From positions 1-64,000 of the forward strand of contig CAJGCT010000001.1 in the NCBI GenBank assembly GCA_904501985.1: a stretch of DNA of 64,000 nt. Reading direction: 5' to 3'. Source of the DNA: an uncultured Clostridia bacterium. Lineage in GTDB: Bacteria; Bacillota; Clostridia; Oscillospirales; CAG-272. A program made the translations under genes and the position numbers. A model generated the notes under the pieces. It was not told the origin of the DNA. It saw only the letters and a program-made list of their open reading frames with translations, and made no database searches. Shown here one piece after another: positions 26,939 through 36,720 of this stretch (its first letter is position 1; each line of letters begins with the position of its first letter).

Positions 26939-27711
26939 CTGTTGTTTGTATGAATGGCATAGTATATATGCTTGAATTCGCTTGGGGTCATGCCTGCGTG
27001 GTATTTGAAAAATTTCAAAAACAGCTTGTAGTCGCCGAATCCCGTTGTGTCGGCAATCTCCGAAAGGGTAAGATCGCTTTCGAGAAGCAATTTTTTTATA
27101 AGCTGAAGCTTATGCTCGTTTATTCGCGCTCTGAGACCGCTTCCAAAGTGATTTTTCAGAATTCGCGATATGTAATCTTCGTTGTAGCCGAATTTGCCTG
27201 AAACATCAGCTGCCATTATAGTGCGGTCTGCGTTTATTCGTATCCATTCGTCAATGCTTTGCGCCAAAGCGTTTCCGTCGCCGCGCTCATTGCAGCTTTG
27301 AAGCCACAGTTCGTGCAGTAGCACGTATAAAAGGCGGTTTACTACATCCGAACCTGCTCCCATGCTGTTGTAATGAAGCATTTGGCGGCACAGGATGCTT
27401 ACATGGTGCGGCTCGCGCAGAGTGAAGCATTTTTTTGCCGGGTATACGGGGATTTCCTTTGCAATATCTATATGTATCCAATAAAAAGAGGTTTTCTCAG
27501 TCGAAATTTCATAACCCTTATGCGAAATATTGGGATCAAGCATAAGCACGCTTCCAGGAGTAAGCTCATAGCGGATCCCGTCCTCCTCAAGCTTTACCAC
27601 GCCGTCGGTGACGATTATTATCTCTGTGGTTGGAACGGTAATTTCGCCGTGTATCCATTCTCCGCGGGATGTAAATTTTCCGGCGGCATGAAATTTGATA
27701 TCACCATTCAT
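26935..27711 (-). CDS. AraC family transcriptional regulator
   Basis: A 258-aa regulator. The N-terminal sensor contains TSRGEWIHGEITVPTTEI and LTPGSVLMLDPNISHKGY. The C-terminus has two HTH units (VSGKFGYNEDYISRILKNHF and LSEIADTTGFGDYKLFLKFF) and ends at GMTPSEFKHIYY. It is divergent from the GH127 gene at 27835 with a 123-bp shared gap, so it probably controls that gene. Confidence 0.9.
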   Translation of the reverse strand: MNGDIKFHAAGKFTSRGEWIHGEITVPTTEIIIVTDGVVKLEEDGIRYELTPGSVLMLDPNISHKGYEISTEKTSFYWIHIDIAKEIPVYPAKKCFTLREPHHVSILCRQMLHYNSMGAGSDVVNRLLYVLLHELWLQSCNERGDGNALAQSIDEWIRINADRTIMAADVSGKFGYNEDYISRILKNHFGSGLRARINEHKLQLIKKLLLESDLTLSEIADTTGFGDYKLFLKFFKYHAGMTPSEFKHIYYAIHTNNR

Positions 27712-27746
27712 GTCGGATTTTTTCTCCTTTTATACGGTTTTTGTGG

Positions 27747-27775
27747 TTGTTATTCTCGCAGGTATCTATTATAAT
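27747..27775 (+). promoter_or_regulatory. Promoter of the GH127 gene
   Basis: TTGTTA, a 17-bp spacer and TATAAT, about 60 nt before ATG 27835, in the region shared with the divergent AraC gene. Confidence 0.65.
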
Positions 27776-27834
27776 TATACCATAAAGGGTGAAATTAAGC
27801 AATATAAAATATAAAAAAACAGGGGGAAATCGAA

Positions 27835-29676
27835 ATGGCAAATAAGATGCTTTCTTTTGAAAATATCAACATTACGGGCGGCTTTTGGAAAGCGCGTCAG
27901 GATACTGTAAGAAAAACCACCATACATAACGTTTACAAGCGTTTCAAGGAAACAGGACGCTTTGAGGCATTCAAGCTTAATTGGAAAGAGGGAGATCCCA
28001 ACAAGCCCCATATATTCTGGGACTCCGATGTGGCTAAATGGATCGAATCTGTTGCGTATCTTACGCTTAAACAGCGTGAGCCGGAGCTTGAGGCTATAGT
28101 TGACGAGGTGGTTGACGATATCGAGCGTGGAAGAATGGCTGACGGTTATTTTAACAGCTGCTATCAGCAGTTCAAGAAGCCGGAGGAGCGTTTTACTATG
28201 CGCCGCGACCATGAGCTTTACTGTCTCGGTCATCTTCTTGAAGGTGCTATTGCATATGACCACGCTACGGGCAAGGGGAAATTCCTTTCTCTTATGAAGG
28301 ATTATCTTATGCTTGTTAAGAGGAGATTTATAGATGAGGGAAGCACTGCCTTCAAGACTCCCGGACACGAGGAGATAGAGCTTGCACTTGTTAAGCTTTA
28401 CGATTATACCGGTGAGCGTGTATGGCTTGATATGGCACTGTGGTTTATCGACAACCGTCAGTGCAGTGATGAGGAGTGCGGTCATGACTACGATGCGGCG
28501 TATTCTCAGAGTCACCTTCCCGTGCGTGAGCAGTTTACCGCCGAGGGACACGCGGTGCGTGCGGTGTATCTTTACTGCGCAATGGCGGATATTGCAGAGC
28601 GTACCGGAGAGGCGGCACTGAAAAATGCCTGCGAAAAGCTCTTTGACAGCATTATAAATGAAAAGATGTACATTACGGGCGCAATCGGCTCAATTCATTC
28701 CGCAGGTGAGGCGTTTGAGGAGGAATTCAGACTTCCCAACGATACTGCGTATGCCGAGACCTGCGCGGCACTTGGTCTTGCACTCTATGCGCGCCGTATG
28801 AGCAGACTTTCCATGGATTCCAAGTATGCGGATACTGTAGAGCGCGTTATATATAACGGCTTCCTTTCGGGAATGTCTCTTGACGGCAAGGCGTTCTTCT
28901 ACGAGAATGCTCAGGAGATAGATCTTTGTCAGCGCGAATTTCTTAAGAATACTCCTGCACATACAAAGTCACTCCATATGCCCATAACTCAGCGTGTGGA
29001 GGTATTCGAGTGCTCATGTTGTCCTCCCAACATAACAAGATTTATTCCGTCCATCGGCGATTTCATTTACAATTACACGGACGATACCGTATATGTAAAT
29101 CAGTATATGGAATCCACCGCAGAGCTTGACGGCATAAAGCTTACCCAGACCACAAACTATCCCTATGACGGCAAAGTCGCGCTGAAGCTTCAGGGCGGCG
29201 ATAGAAAGCTTGCATTCCGTATTCCCGAATGGTGTAAGGGATGGACGCTGACGAAGAACGGCGTTAAGGTTACACCTGCTATGGAAAAGGGCTATGCATT
29301 TGTTGATGCGGCGTGCTGTGATGAGCTTGTGCTTGACTTAAAGCTTGAAGTGCGTGTGGTAAAATCAAGCCCCCACATTCTTACAAACCGCGGACAGTGC
29401 GCGGTGACCTACGGACCGTTTGTAATGTGTCTTGAAGGTGTTGACAACGGCGGCTGGCTTGGAAATGTTAAGCTTTGCGGCAGATGCGGTGAGGCTATAA
29501 TTGATGAGGAGCTTAATGTTCCTGCAATTATATATCCGGCAGTGCGCGAGGAGCCTGTGTCCATATATTCGGACAAGGTGGTGCGTGAGCCGTTCACGGC
29601 GAAGCTTATCCCGTATTTTGCATTTGCAAACCGCGGCGAGACCGATATGCGTATTTGGATTGAGGTAGAGGTTTAA
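27835..29676 (+). CDS. GH127 beta-L-arabinofuranosidase (HypBA1-like)
   Basis: A 613-aa intracellular glycosidase of the DUF1680/GH127 family, which removes beta-L-arabinofuranose from plant extensin-type glycans. The catalytic residues known from HypBA1 are recognisable: Glu in AGEAFEEEF, then 16 residues on the zinc ligands Glu-x-Cys in YAETCAALG, and the Cys pair in FECSCCPPNITR, one being the nucleophile. Length is close to the family norm (~650). It is monocistronic, between a promoter at 27747 and a terminator at 29687, and divergent from AraC. No signal peptide, so the substrate must be imported. Confidence 0.92.
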   Translation: MANKMLSFENINITGGFWKARQDTVRKTTIHNVYKRFKETGRFEAFKLNWKEGDPNKPHIFWDSDVAKWIESVAYLTLKQREPELEAIVDEVVDDIERGRMADGYFNSCYQQFKKPEERFTMRRDHELYCLGHLLEGAIAYDHATGKGKFLSLMKDYLMLVKRRFIDEGSTAFKTPGHEEIELALVKLYDYTGERVWLDMALWFIDNRQCSDEECGHDYDAAYSQSHLPVREQFTAEGHAVRAVYLYCAMADIAERTGEAALKNACEKLFDSIINEKMYITGAIGSIHSAGEAFEEEFRLPNDTAYAETCAALGLALYARRMSRLSMDSKYADTVERVIYNGFLSGMSLDGKAFFYENAQEIDLCQREFLKNTPAHTKSLHMPITQRVEVFECSCCPPNITRFIPSIGDFIYNYTDDTVYVNQYMESTAELDGIKLTQTTNYPYDGKVALKLQGGDRKLAFRIPEWCKGWTLTKNGVKVTPAMEKGYAFVDAACCDELVLDLKLEVRVVKSSPHILTNRGQCAVTYGPFVMCLEGVDNGGWLGNVKLCGRCGEAIIDEELNVPAIIYPAVREEPVSIYSDKVVREPFTAKLIPYFAFANRGETDMRIWIEVEV

Positions 29677-29686
29677 ATAGATGGTT

Positions 29687-29725
29687 AAGGCAAGGACGAG
29701 AAAAATCTCGTCCTGCCTTATTTAT
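29687..29725 (+). terminator. Terminator of the GH127 gene
   Basis: AAGGCAAGGACGAG/CTCGTCCTGCCTT stem with loop AAAAAT, followed by ATTTATAA. It starts 10 nt after the stop codon. Confidence 0.85.
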
Positions 29726-29748
29726 AATGTGAATGCAATTTACATAGA

Positions 29749-29775
29749 AAAAGCAGAGGACAACGTCCTCTGCTT
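29749..29775 (-). terminator. Terminator of tRNA-Gly
   Basis: A perfect 12-bp stem AAAGCAGAGGAC/GTCCTCTGCTTT, followed on the - strand by TTC, five bases past the tRNA 3' end. Confidence 0.85.
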
Positions 29776-29779
29776 TCTT

Positions 29780-29853
<74 letters not shown>

Positions 29854-29870
29854 ATATTCGGTACTTATAT

Positions 29871-29899
29871 ATAATACCATAAACAAACTGTTTTGTCAA
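29871..29899 (-). promoter_or_regulatory. Promoter of tRNA-Gly
   Basis: On the - strand, TTGACA (29899-29894), a 17-bp spacer and TATTAT (29876-29871), ending 17 nt before the tRNA. Confidence 0.85.
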
Positions 29900-29928
29900 G
29901 GGGTTTTATAAATATTTTTCGCAAAGGC

Positions 29929-29957
29929 TTGAAAAAAATCCGACACTGTGGTATCAT
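29929..29957 (+). promoter_or_regulatory. Promoter of the radical SAM gene
   Basis: TTGAAA, a 17-bp spacer and TATCAT, about 30 nt before ATG 29993. Confidence 0.7.
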
Positions 29958-29992
29958 TGTATTACTAACTGTATTCACAGGAGAAAATTATT

Positions 29993-30958
29993 ATGCCCAC
30001 ACAAGCGACAACTAATCCGTTCCCATTCAGCGATTCAAATAAACGGTATCATTCATACGATTTCTTCCTGCGCCAAAAATTCGGTGGGAAGTGCGCCAAG
30101 CTTCCTCTTGACGGCGGATTTACCTGCCCGAATCGCGACGGTACGAGAGGGTACGGGGGATGCATATACTGCTCTGCACGCGGTTCGGGGGATTTCTGCG
30201 CCGATTCCGCTGTTCCAATAGGCGAACAGCTTGAAGCGGCATACGAAAAGCTGTCGCAGAAGTGGGAGAATCCGCTGTGCATCGCTTATTTTCAGGCGTT
30301 TACCAACACCTATGCTCCCGTGTCGGTGCTTCGTGAAAAGTTTGAGGCGGCACTTGCGCCGGGCAAGCTCAATATTGTGGGAATGAGCATAGCTACACGC
30401 GCGGACTGTCTGGCTGACGACGTTTGCGAGTACCTTGCAGAGCTTGCCGAGCGTACTTTTCTGACCGTGGAGCTGGGACTTCAAAGCGTGCACGATTCCA
30501 CCGCCGCGCTTATAAACCGAGGGCACACATTTGCGGAATTCGCGGACGGTTATGAGAAGCTTCGGCGCACATCGCCGAAAATCAATATCGGAGTTCATCT
30601 TATCAACGGTCTTCCGGGAGAAACTCCGGAAATGATGCTGGAGTCGGCACGGGTAGTGGCGGCAATGCGCCCTGATCAGTTAAAGCTTCATCTTCTGCAC
30701 GTTATAGACGGCACACCGCTTTCAGAGATGTATAACCGCGGCAAATTTTCGTGCCTGGAGCTTTCGGAGTACGCGGACATTGTTGTGCGGCAGCTTGAAG
30801 TGATTCCGCCCGAAACGGTCATCGGCAGACTGACAGGCGACGGCATGGCGGATTCGCTGATTGCCCCCTTGTGGAGCCGCAAAAAGCTTGTTGTAATGAA
30901 TACGATAGATAAGCTTCTATATGAAAGGAATACGTGGCAGGGAAAGCGCTTTGTCTAA
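29993..30958 (+). CDS. Radical SAM protein, TIGR01212 (YhcC) family
   Basis: A 321-aa radical SAM enzyme. The opening RYHSYDFFLRQKFGGKCAKL and CPNRDGTRGYGGCIYCSARG, with the cluster-binding cysteines, are typical of the YhcC/TIGR01212 family. AYFQAFTNTYAPV and LTVELGLQSVHDST follow as expected. The reaction is not established for the family. It is a single gene: promoter at 29929, RBS AGGAGA, and a long gap before the next gene. Confidence 0.9.
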   Translation: MPTQATTNPFPFSDSNKRYHSYDFFLRQKFGGKCAKLPLDGGFTCPNRDGTRGYGGCIYCSARGSGDFCADSAVPIGEQLEAAYEKLSQKWENPLCIAYFQAFTNTYAPVSVLREKFEAALAPGKLNIVGMSIATRADCLADDVCEYLAELAERTFLTVELGLQSVHDSTAALINRGHTFAEFADGYEKLRRTSPKINIGVHLINGLPGETPEMMLESARVVAAMRPDQLKLHLLHVIDGTPLSEMYNRGKFSCLELSEYADIVVRQLEVIPPETVIGRLTGDGMADSLIAPLWSRKKLVVMNTIDKLLYERNTWQGKRFV

Positions 30959-31019
30959 ACTGCACAAAAAATGCTCATTGATTTCTATACTTCGGTGGTG
31001 ATTATTTTTTTCAAACCCC

Positions 31020-31048
31020 TTGAAAAAACACCTCGCATAATGTATAAT
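31020..31048 (+). promoter_or_regulatory. Promoter of the EF-G paralogue, with long leader
   Basis: TTGAAA, a 17-bp spacer and TATAAT. The start codon is 145 nt further at 31193. The leader contains a GTCC/GGAC hairpin enclosing GCAC/GTGC (about 31128-31154) and a second, weaker CTATAAT at 31164. A regulatory leader is possible; no known riboswitch is recognised. Confidence 0.75.
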
Positions 31049-31192
31049 GGAAAGTGTACTAAGCTAACGAATATTATAGTTTATCACCAAAACGCGATGA
31101 TTTATCATGTTCGAATGACTTAAATGTGTCCCGCACAAGGTGCAAGTGGACGGTACATTCCCTATAATACATTAGAAAAGGAGTAATTAACA

Positions 31193-33265
31193 ATGGACAA
31201 GATCACCACAAAAAGTATAAGAAACGTTGCCCTGCTCGGCCACGGCGGAAGCGGAAAGACTTCACTTTGTGAAGCTATGCTGTATCTGGCAAAAGAGACC
31301 GACCGTCTCGGCAGAACTCCTGAGGGAAACACCGTAAGTGACTATGACCCCGAAGAAATTCGCAGAGGTTTTTCACTTTCGACTACAGTCGAGCCGCTTG
31401 CATGGCAGGAAAGTAAGATAAATATACTTGATACTCCCGGCTATCTTGATTTTACGGGAGAGGTTCTTGAGGGTATGAGAGTTGCGGACAGCGCGCTGAT
31501 CGTGGTTGACGGTCGAAACGGCGTTGAGGTCGGCACTGAGCTTGCATGGGATATGGCTGAAAAGGAAGGCATCCCGAAGGCATTCTTTATCAACCGTTTT
31601 GATGACGGTGAGGCCCGTTTTAAGAGAGTGTTTGACGCTCTCCGTGAAAAATTCGGCGTTACCGTATGTCCTCTGCTTATACCGATGATCGAGGGCGACA
31701 AGGTAATCGGCTTCCTTAACCTTATTGATATGAAGGCTGAGGTATATGACAAGAGCGGTGCTAACATGGTTTCGCAGATCCCTGATGAGTTCAAGGAAAT
31801 TGCTGAAGAATACCGCAATATGCTGTACGAATCCATAGCACAGACAAGTGATGATCTTATGGATAAGTTCTTCAACGAAGAACCCATTACATATAACGAA
31901 GCAATGAATGCTGTTCACGACGGCATCATAAACGGTGATATTATCCCCGTATTCTGCGGCTCTGCTACAAAGATGTGGGGCGTTACCGCGGTACTTGATA
32001 CCATCGCTAACTCCTTCCCCCGTCCGACAGCACGCAAAACTGAGATTATCGTAACCCCTGACGGAGAGGATGAAATTGCCATTGATCCCGAGGGCGAAGC
32101 TTCGCTGTTCGTGTTCAAGACTGTTGCTGACCCGTTTGTAGGTAAGATGTCCTTCTTCAAGGTTATGAACGGAAGTCTTACGAAAGATATGACTCTGCGC
32201 AATACAACAACCGGCGGAAATGAAAAGCTTGCCCGTATTTATACAATCCGCGGCAAGAAGCAGACCGAGGTTGACGCGCTCTGCTGCGGCGATATCGGTA
32301 TGACCGCAAAGCTTAATGCCACCAATACAGGCGATACACTTACCGCATCTTCCAAAGATATCAAATACAAGGGAATCGCATTCCCCGAGCCTTTCCTTAC
32401 TCAGGCTATCAAGCCTCTCGCAAAGGGCGACGAGGATAAGATATCCTCGGGTATTGCAAAGCTGCTTGAGGAGGATCTTACCACTCGCTACGAGAACAAT
32501 GCGGAGACAAAGCAGCTTCTTATCTCCGGTGTGGGCGATATTCACCTTGATGTGCTTGTGGCGAAGCTTAAGAACCGTTTCGGCACGTCCGTACTTCTTG
32601 AAAAGCCGAAGATCGCTTACCGTGAGACCATCAAGAAGACTGTTGAGGCTGAAGGAAAGCATAAGAAGCAGTCCGGCGGTCACGGTCAGTACGGTCATGT
32701 TCGCATTAAGTTCGCACCCGGCGAGGGCGACGGTCTTACATTCACAGAGAGCGTTGTAGGCGGTGCTGTGCCGAAGGGCTTCTTCCCGGCGGTAGAAAAG
32801 GGGCTGCTCGAAGCAATGCAGAAGGGTGTTCTTGCAGGCTATCCTGTTGTAGGTCTTGCGGCTGATCTTTACGACGGCTCATACCATGATGTAGACTCCT
32901 CGGAAATGTCCTTTAAGATGGCGGCAAGCCTTGCATATAAGGAAGGTCTTCCCAAGGCAAATCCCATACTTCTTGAGCCTGTGGGCGCACTTAACTGCGT
33001 TGTACCGGACAATATGGTGGGTGACGTTATAGGCGATCTCAACAAGCGCCGCGGACGTGTGCTTGGTATGGAAGCTTCTCATGAAAAGAAGGGATACACT
33101 GTGGTTCAGGCGGAGGTTCCGAAGGCTGAGATGATGGATTATCCCATTGCCCTCCGTGCAACCACTCAGGGTCGCGGAAGCTTCACCTTCTATTTTGAAC
33201 GCTATGAGGAAGTACCTGCAAATGTTGCGCAGAAGATCATAGCAGACGCACAGAAGGACGCGTAA
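31193..33265 (+). CDS. Elongation factor G-like GTPase (EF-G2 type)
   Basis: A 690-aa EF-G paralogue. The P-loop is GHGGSGKTSL rather than AHIDAGKT. G3 is DTPGYLDF rather than DTPGH, so the catalytic histidine is replaced by Tyr. G4 reads INRFD rather than NKMD. The five EF-G domains are otherwise present, including the domain IV/V segments GGHGQYGHVRIKF and LNKRRGRVLGM. These features mark the stand-alone EF-G-like subfamily of Clostridia and Actinobacteria, whose role is poorly defined. Canonical fusA, normally beside tuf and rps genes, is not in this window. RBS AAAAGGAG. Confidence 0.9.
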   Translation: MDKITTKSIRNVALLGHGGSGKTSLCEAMLYLAKETDRLGRTPEGNTVSDYDPEEIRRGFSLSTTVEPLAWQESKINILDTPGYLDFTGEVLEGMRVADSALIVVDGRNGVEVGTELAWDMAEKEGIPKAFFINRFDDGEARFKRVFDALREKFGVTVCPLLIPMIEGDKVIGFLNLIDMKAEVYDKSGANMVSQIPDEFKEIAEEYRNMLYESIAQTSDDLMDKFFNEEPITYNEAMNAVHDGIINGDIIPVFCGSATKMWGVTAVLDTIANSFPRPTARKTEIIVTPDGEDEIAIDPEGEASLFVFKTVADPFVGKMSFFKVMNGSLTKDMTLRNTTTGGNEKLARIYTIRGKKQTEVDALCCGDIGMTAKLNATNTGDTLTASSKDIKYKGIAFPEPFLTQAIKPLAKGDEDKISSGIAKLLEEDLTTRYENNAETKQLLISGVGDIHLDVLVAKLKNRFGTSVLLEKPKIAYRETIKKTVEAEGKHKKQSGGHGQYGHVRIKFAPGEGDGLTFTESVVGGAVPKGFFPAVEKGLLEAMQKGVLAGYPVVGLAADLYDGSYHDVDSSEMSFKMAASLAYKEGLPKANPILLEPVGALNCVVPDNMVGDVIGDLNKRRGRVLGMEASHEKKGYTVVQAEVPKAEMMDYPIALRATTQGRGSFTFYFERYEEVPANVAQKIIADAQKDA

Positions 33266-33320
33266 AAGAATATATTAGAATGGGCGTCTTTGCTAAAATT
33301 TAATATTATTTATAGTTATA

Positions 33321-33369
33321 AAGAAGCACACGGAATAAGGTATCAAATCTTACTCTGTGTGCTTCTTTT
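33321..33369. terminator. Bidirectional terminator
   Basis: AAGAAGCACAC/GTGTGCTTCTT stem extended by GAATAAG/CTTACTC, with TTTT on the + side. It separates EF-G2 and clpX. Confidence 0.85.
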
Positions 33370-33376
33370 GTTGTAA

Positions 33377-34699
33377 TTATTTTGCCGCTTTTAAGCTCTT
33401 TTGTGTAAGTGTAGCAAGTTCGGTGATATAATCTGCCGACGCCTTTTTGTTAACAACATCCTCGGTGATAATTACCTTAGTCACATCGCCTCTTGACGGG
33501 ACATCATACATGATATCTGTCATGATATCCTCGATAATGGCGCGAAGTCCGCGTGCTCCGGTGTTTCTCTCGATAGCAAGCTTGGCGATGGCACGTACTG
33601 CACCCTCGTCAAATACAAGCTCAGCACCGTCCATACCCACAAGCTTCTGATACTGCTTAACAAGCGCATTCTTCGGCTCGGTAAGTATACGGACAAGAGC
33701 TGTTTCATCAAGGCTGTCAAGGGATACAATAACGGGAAGTCTTCCCACAAGCTCGGGGATAAGACCGTACTTTACGATGTCGTGGGGGGTAACATCTCTG
33801 AAGATGCCCTGCTTAAGCTTCTCGTCCTGCTTCTTAACATCGCTGGTAAAGCCTACAAGCTGACTGCCCTTGCGCTCTGCGATAAGGTCTTCCAATTTAT
33901 CAAACGCACCGCCGCAGATAAACAGAATGTTCTCTGTATTTATCTGAATAAACTCCTGATTGGGATGCTTGCGTCCACCCTGAGGGGGAACATTAGAAAC
34001 CGTACCCTCAAGAATCTTTAAAAGAGCCTGCTGTACACCCTCGCCCGATACATCACGGGTGATGGAGCGGTTTTCGCTCTTTCTTGATATCTTGTCGATC
34101 TCGTCGATGTATATAATACCGTGCTCGGCGCGCTCAATATCGTAATCCGCCGCCTGAATGAGTCTGAGAAGTATGTTTTCAACATCCTCACCAACATAGC
34201 CGGCCTCGGTAAGCGTGGTAGCATCAGCTATTGCGAAGGGCACTTTCAGAGCTTTAGCAAGCGTCTGCGCGAGATAGGTCTTGCCCACACCTGTAGAGCC
34301 GAGAAGAAGTACGTTACTCTTCTGGATTTCTACATCGTCGGAGTTTTGCGCTTCTGCGGACTTTCTGCCGCGGCGTTGGGGTTTGGGGGCATTCAGTATG
34401 CGCTTGTAATGATTGTATACCGCAACCGACAGAACTTTTTTTGCCGCGTCCTGCCCGATAACGTATTCATCCAGCATAGATTTGATCTCTGCAGGCTTCG
34501 GGAGTGTGGCAAGAGAAAGCTCGTCTGTCTCGCTCATCATCTGCTCGTGATCGAATATTATCTGATTGCAGGCTTCGATGCAGTTATCGCATATTGTTGC
34601 ACCTGTTGGGGATGGAATAAGAAATTCAACCTGCGTTTCGCTTCTTCCGCAAAAGGAGCAATGCTTCATCTGATTGTTAGACTTCTGATTGTTAGCCAT
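33377..34699 (-). CDS. clpX: ATP-dependent Clp protease ATP-binding subunit ClpX
   Basis: 440 aa. The N-terminal zinc-binding domain has CSFCGRSE and CDNCIEACN. The AAA+ core has Walker A GSTGVGKTY, Walker B IIYIDEIDKI, the pore and sensor regions (PPQGGRKHP, GLIPELVGRLPV), and an IGF-type loop at KQGIFRD for ClpP docking. It unfolds substrates for ClpP. It follows clpP by 14 nt in the order tig-clpP-clpX. Confidence 0.97.
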   Translation of the reverse strand: MANNQKSNNQMKHCSFCGRSETQVEFLIPSPTGATICDNCIEACNQIIFDHEQMMSETDELSLATLPKPAEIKSMLDEYVIGQDAAKKVLSVAVYNHYKRILNAPKPQRRGRKSAEAQNSDDVEIQKSNVLLLGSTGVGKTYLAQTLAKALKVPFAIADATTLTEAGYVGEDVENILLRLIQAADYDIERAEHGIIYIDEIDKISRKSENRSITRDVSGEGVQQALLKILEGTVSNVPPQGGRKHPNQEFIQINTENILFICGGAFDKLEDLIAERKGSQLVGFTSDVKKQDEKLKQGIFRDVTPHDIVKYGLIPELVGRLPVIVSLDSLDETALVRILTEPKNALVKQYQKLVGMDGAELVFDEGAVRAIAKLAIERNTGARGLRAIIEDIMTDIMYDVPSRGDVTKVIITEDVVNKKASADYITELATLTQKSLKAAK

Positions 34700-34713
34700 T
34701 TTAACTTCCTTTA

Positions 34714-35304
34714 TCAGTTTTCTCTTTTTGCGATCACCTTGTCGATAAGACCGTATGCCATTGCGGCGTCGGCTGTTAAGAAGTTGTCGCGGTTTGTATC
34801 CTTTTCGATCTGCTCTACAGTCTGACCCGTGCGCTCAGCGAGAATCGTATTCATGCGCTCGCGGATGCGGATGATATGGTCAGCGTGGATCTTGATGTCG
34901 GATGCCTGACCCTGCAGACCGCCGAGGAGCGGCTGATGGATCATTATTTCACTGTTGGGAAGTGCAAAACGCTTGCCCTTTGTACCAGCTGCAAGGAGAA
35001 ATGCGCCCATGCTTGCCGCCATACCGATACAGATGGTGGAAACATCACACTTGATGAAATTCATGGTGTCATAGATTGCCATACCTGCGGAGATAGAGCC
35101 GCCGGGACTGTTGATGTAGAGATTTATATCCTTGTCGGGATCCTGCGCCTCAAGGAAAAGAAGCTGTGCCACAACAAGGGATGCTGTCTGATCGTTTACT
35201 TCATCCGCCAAAAATACGATACGGTCATTGAGAAGTCTTGAAAAAATATCGTAGGAGCGTTCACCTCGAACAGTCTGCTCCACGACCATTGGTACAAGTG
35301 CCAT
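34714..35304 (-). CDS. clpP: ATP-dependent Clp protease proteolytic subunit
   Basis: 196 aa, the usual length. Catalytic serine in IGMAASMGAFLLAAG (residue ~98), histidine in EIMIHQPLLGG and the downstream Asp. The N-terminus MALVPMVVEQTVRGERSYDI is typical. It assembles as a tetradecamer with ClpX, encoded just downstream. Confidence 0.97.
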   Translation of the reverse strand: MALVPMVVEQTVRGERSYDIFSRLLNDRIVFLADEVNDQTASLVVAQLLFLEAQDPDKDINLYINSPGGSISAGMAIYDTMNFIKCDVSTICIGMAASMGAFLLAAGTKGKRFALPNSEIMIHQPLLGGLQGQASDIKIHADHIIRIRERMNTILAERTGQTVEQIEKDTNRDNFLTADAAMAYGLIDKVIAKREN

Positions 35305-35412
35305 ATTAGTTTACCTTTCTTCTGCGAAAAAACGCAAATAATGTATTTTTGCTTTTAATAATCACACGGGCGACCGAAGCCGCCCGCTATGCTATTATAT
35401 TTACAGGCGAAA

Positions 35413-36720
35413 TTATTCAGCCTTAGGAGCCTCGTATGCCTTTTCGGTAACCTTCGCCTTTTCCTTAACAAGCTCAACAGCCTTCTTAACGGATACGTCT
35501 GCGGTAACCATAGCGGCGTCAACCATTTCACGAAGCTTGTCGATCTCCATGTTGTAAGCCTTGGACATACGCTCGTATTCCTCGTTCACCTCAGCGTCGG
35601 TGGGAACGATCTTTTCAAGCTCAACGATCTTCTCAAGAGCGAGTCTGGTCTTTACCTGACGCTCTGCCTGAGGTGCCATCTGAGTTCTGAGAGCATCAAG
35701 ATCAAGGCCGGTGTATTGGAAGTAGGTCTTGAGGTCAAGTCCCTGCATACGGAGTCTGCTGTCGAAATCGCGAACAAAGTTCTCGGTCTCAGCATCAAAC
35801 ATGGGCTGGGGAATCTCAGCTTCAAGCTTTTCGATAAGAGCACCGATGATCTGCTCCTCTATCTCGCCCTCAGCGGTCTTGTTGTATCTGTCCTGGATTT
35901 TTGCCTTAACATCTGCTTTATATTCAGCAAATGTATCAAATTCGGAAACATCCTTTGCAAACTCGTCGTCAAGCTCGGGAAGCTCATTAAACTTTATCTC
36001 GTGAAGCTTGCACTTGAATACGGCAGGCTTGCCTGCAAGCTCTTTTGCATGATATTCTTCGGGGAATGTAACGTTTACGTCGAACTCGTCGCCGATGTTC
36101 TTGCCAACGATCTGATCCTCAAAGCCGGGGATAAAGGAGCCGGAGCCGAGGGTGAGAGTGTACTTTTCAGCCTTGCCGCCGTCAAAAGCAACGCCGTCAA
36201 CATAACCGTCGAAGTCGATAACGGTGATGTCGCCGTCCTGTGCGGCACGGTCAGAAATTTCGATCTGACGGGAGTTGCGCGCACGAATCTGCTCGATCTC
36301 AGCATCAGCGTCAGCGTCGGACGCCTCGCGTACAGTCTTGGTAACCTCGATTCCGAGATAGTCGGAAATCTTAACCTCAGGCTTAGTATAGAATCTTGCC
36401 TTGAAGGTAACGCCGTCGTCGTCAATGGAAACAACGTCAAATTCGGGCTGGCTTACGATGTCAAACTTCTGATCCTTCATAGCATCGTCGTAAGCAGGTC
36501 CAACGATCTCGTTAAGTGCTTCATCATAGAACACGCCCTTGCCGTACATCTTTTCGATGATGTGCTTCGGTGCTTTACCCTTGCGGAAGCCGGGAACGCT
36601 GATGTTCTTTACATTCTTCTTGAATGCCTTGTCGCAAGCTGCATCGAAAGCTGCCTTATCAGCAGTAAATTCGATTTCAACAACATTGGTTTCGGGTTTG
36701 TTTACATTTTTTAAGCTCAT
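35413..36720 (-). CDS. tig: Trigger factor
   Basis: 435 aa. Order of domains: ribosome-binding N-terminus with the signature VPGFRKGKAPKHII (residues ~40-53), central FKBP-like PPIase domain (DGDITVIDFDGYVDG to GDEFDVNVTFPEEY), then a helical chaperone C-terminus. It binds nascent chains at the ribosome exit. It is first in the tig-clpP-clpX cluster, with a separate promoter at 36831. Confidence 0.97.
   Translation of the reverse strand: MSLKNVNKPETNVVEIEFTADKAAFDAACDKAFKKNVKNISVPGFRKGKAPKHIIEKMYGKGVFYDEALNEIVGPAYDDAMKDQKFDIVSQPEFDVVSIDDDGVTFKARFYTKPEVKISDYLGIEVTKTVREASDADADAEIEQIRARNSRQIEISDRAAQDGDITVIDFDGYVDGVAFDGGKAEKYTLTLGSGSFIPGFEDQIVGKNIGDEFDVNVTFPEEYHAKELAGKPAVFKCKLHEIKFNELPELDDEFAKDVSEFDTFAEYKADVKAKIQDRYNKTAEGEIEEQIIGALIEKLEAEIPQPMFDAETENFVRDFDSRLRMQGLDLKTYFQYTGLDLDALRTQMAPQAERQVKTRLALEKIVELEKIVPTDAEVNEEYERMSKAYNMEIDKLREMVDAAMVTADVSVKKAVELVKEKAKVTEKAYEAPKAE

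Noticed and set aside
31373..32698. 441-codon open frame antisense to the EF-G paralogue
   Set aside because: It mirrors the codon bias of the real gene, has no ribosome site or recognisable motif, and the + strand protein is unmistakable.
35389..36714. 441-codon open frame antisense to tig
   Set aside because: A shadow of the trigger factor gene; low-complexity Leu/Val-rich product with no family features.
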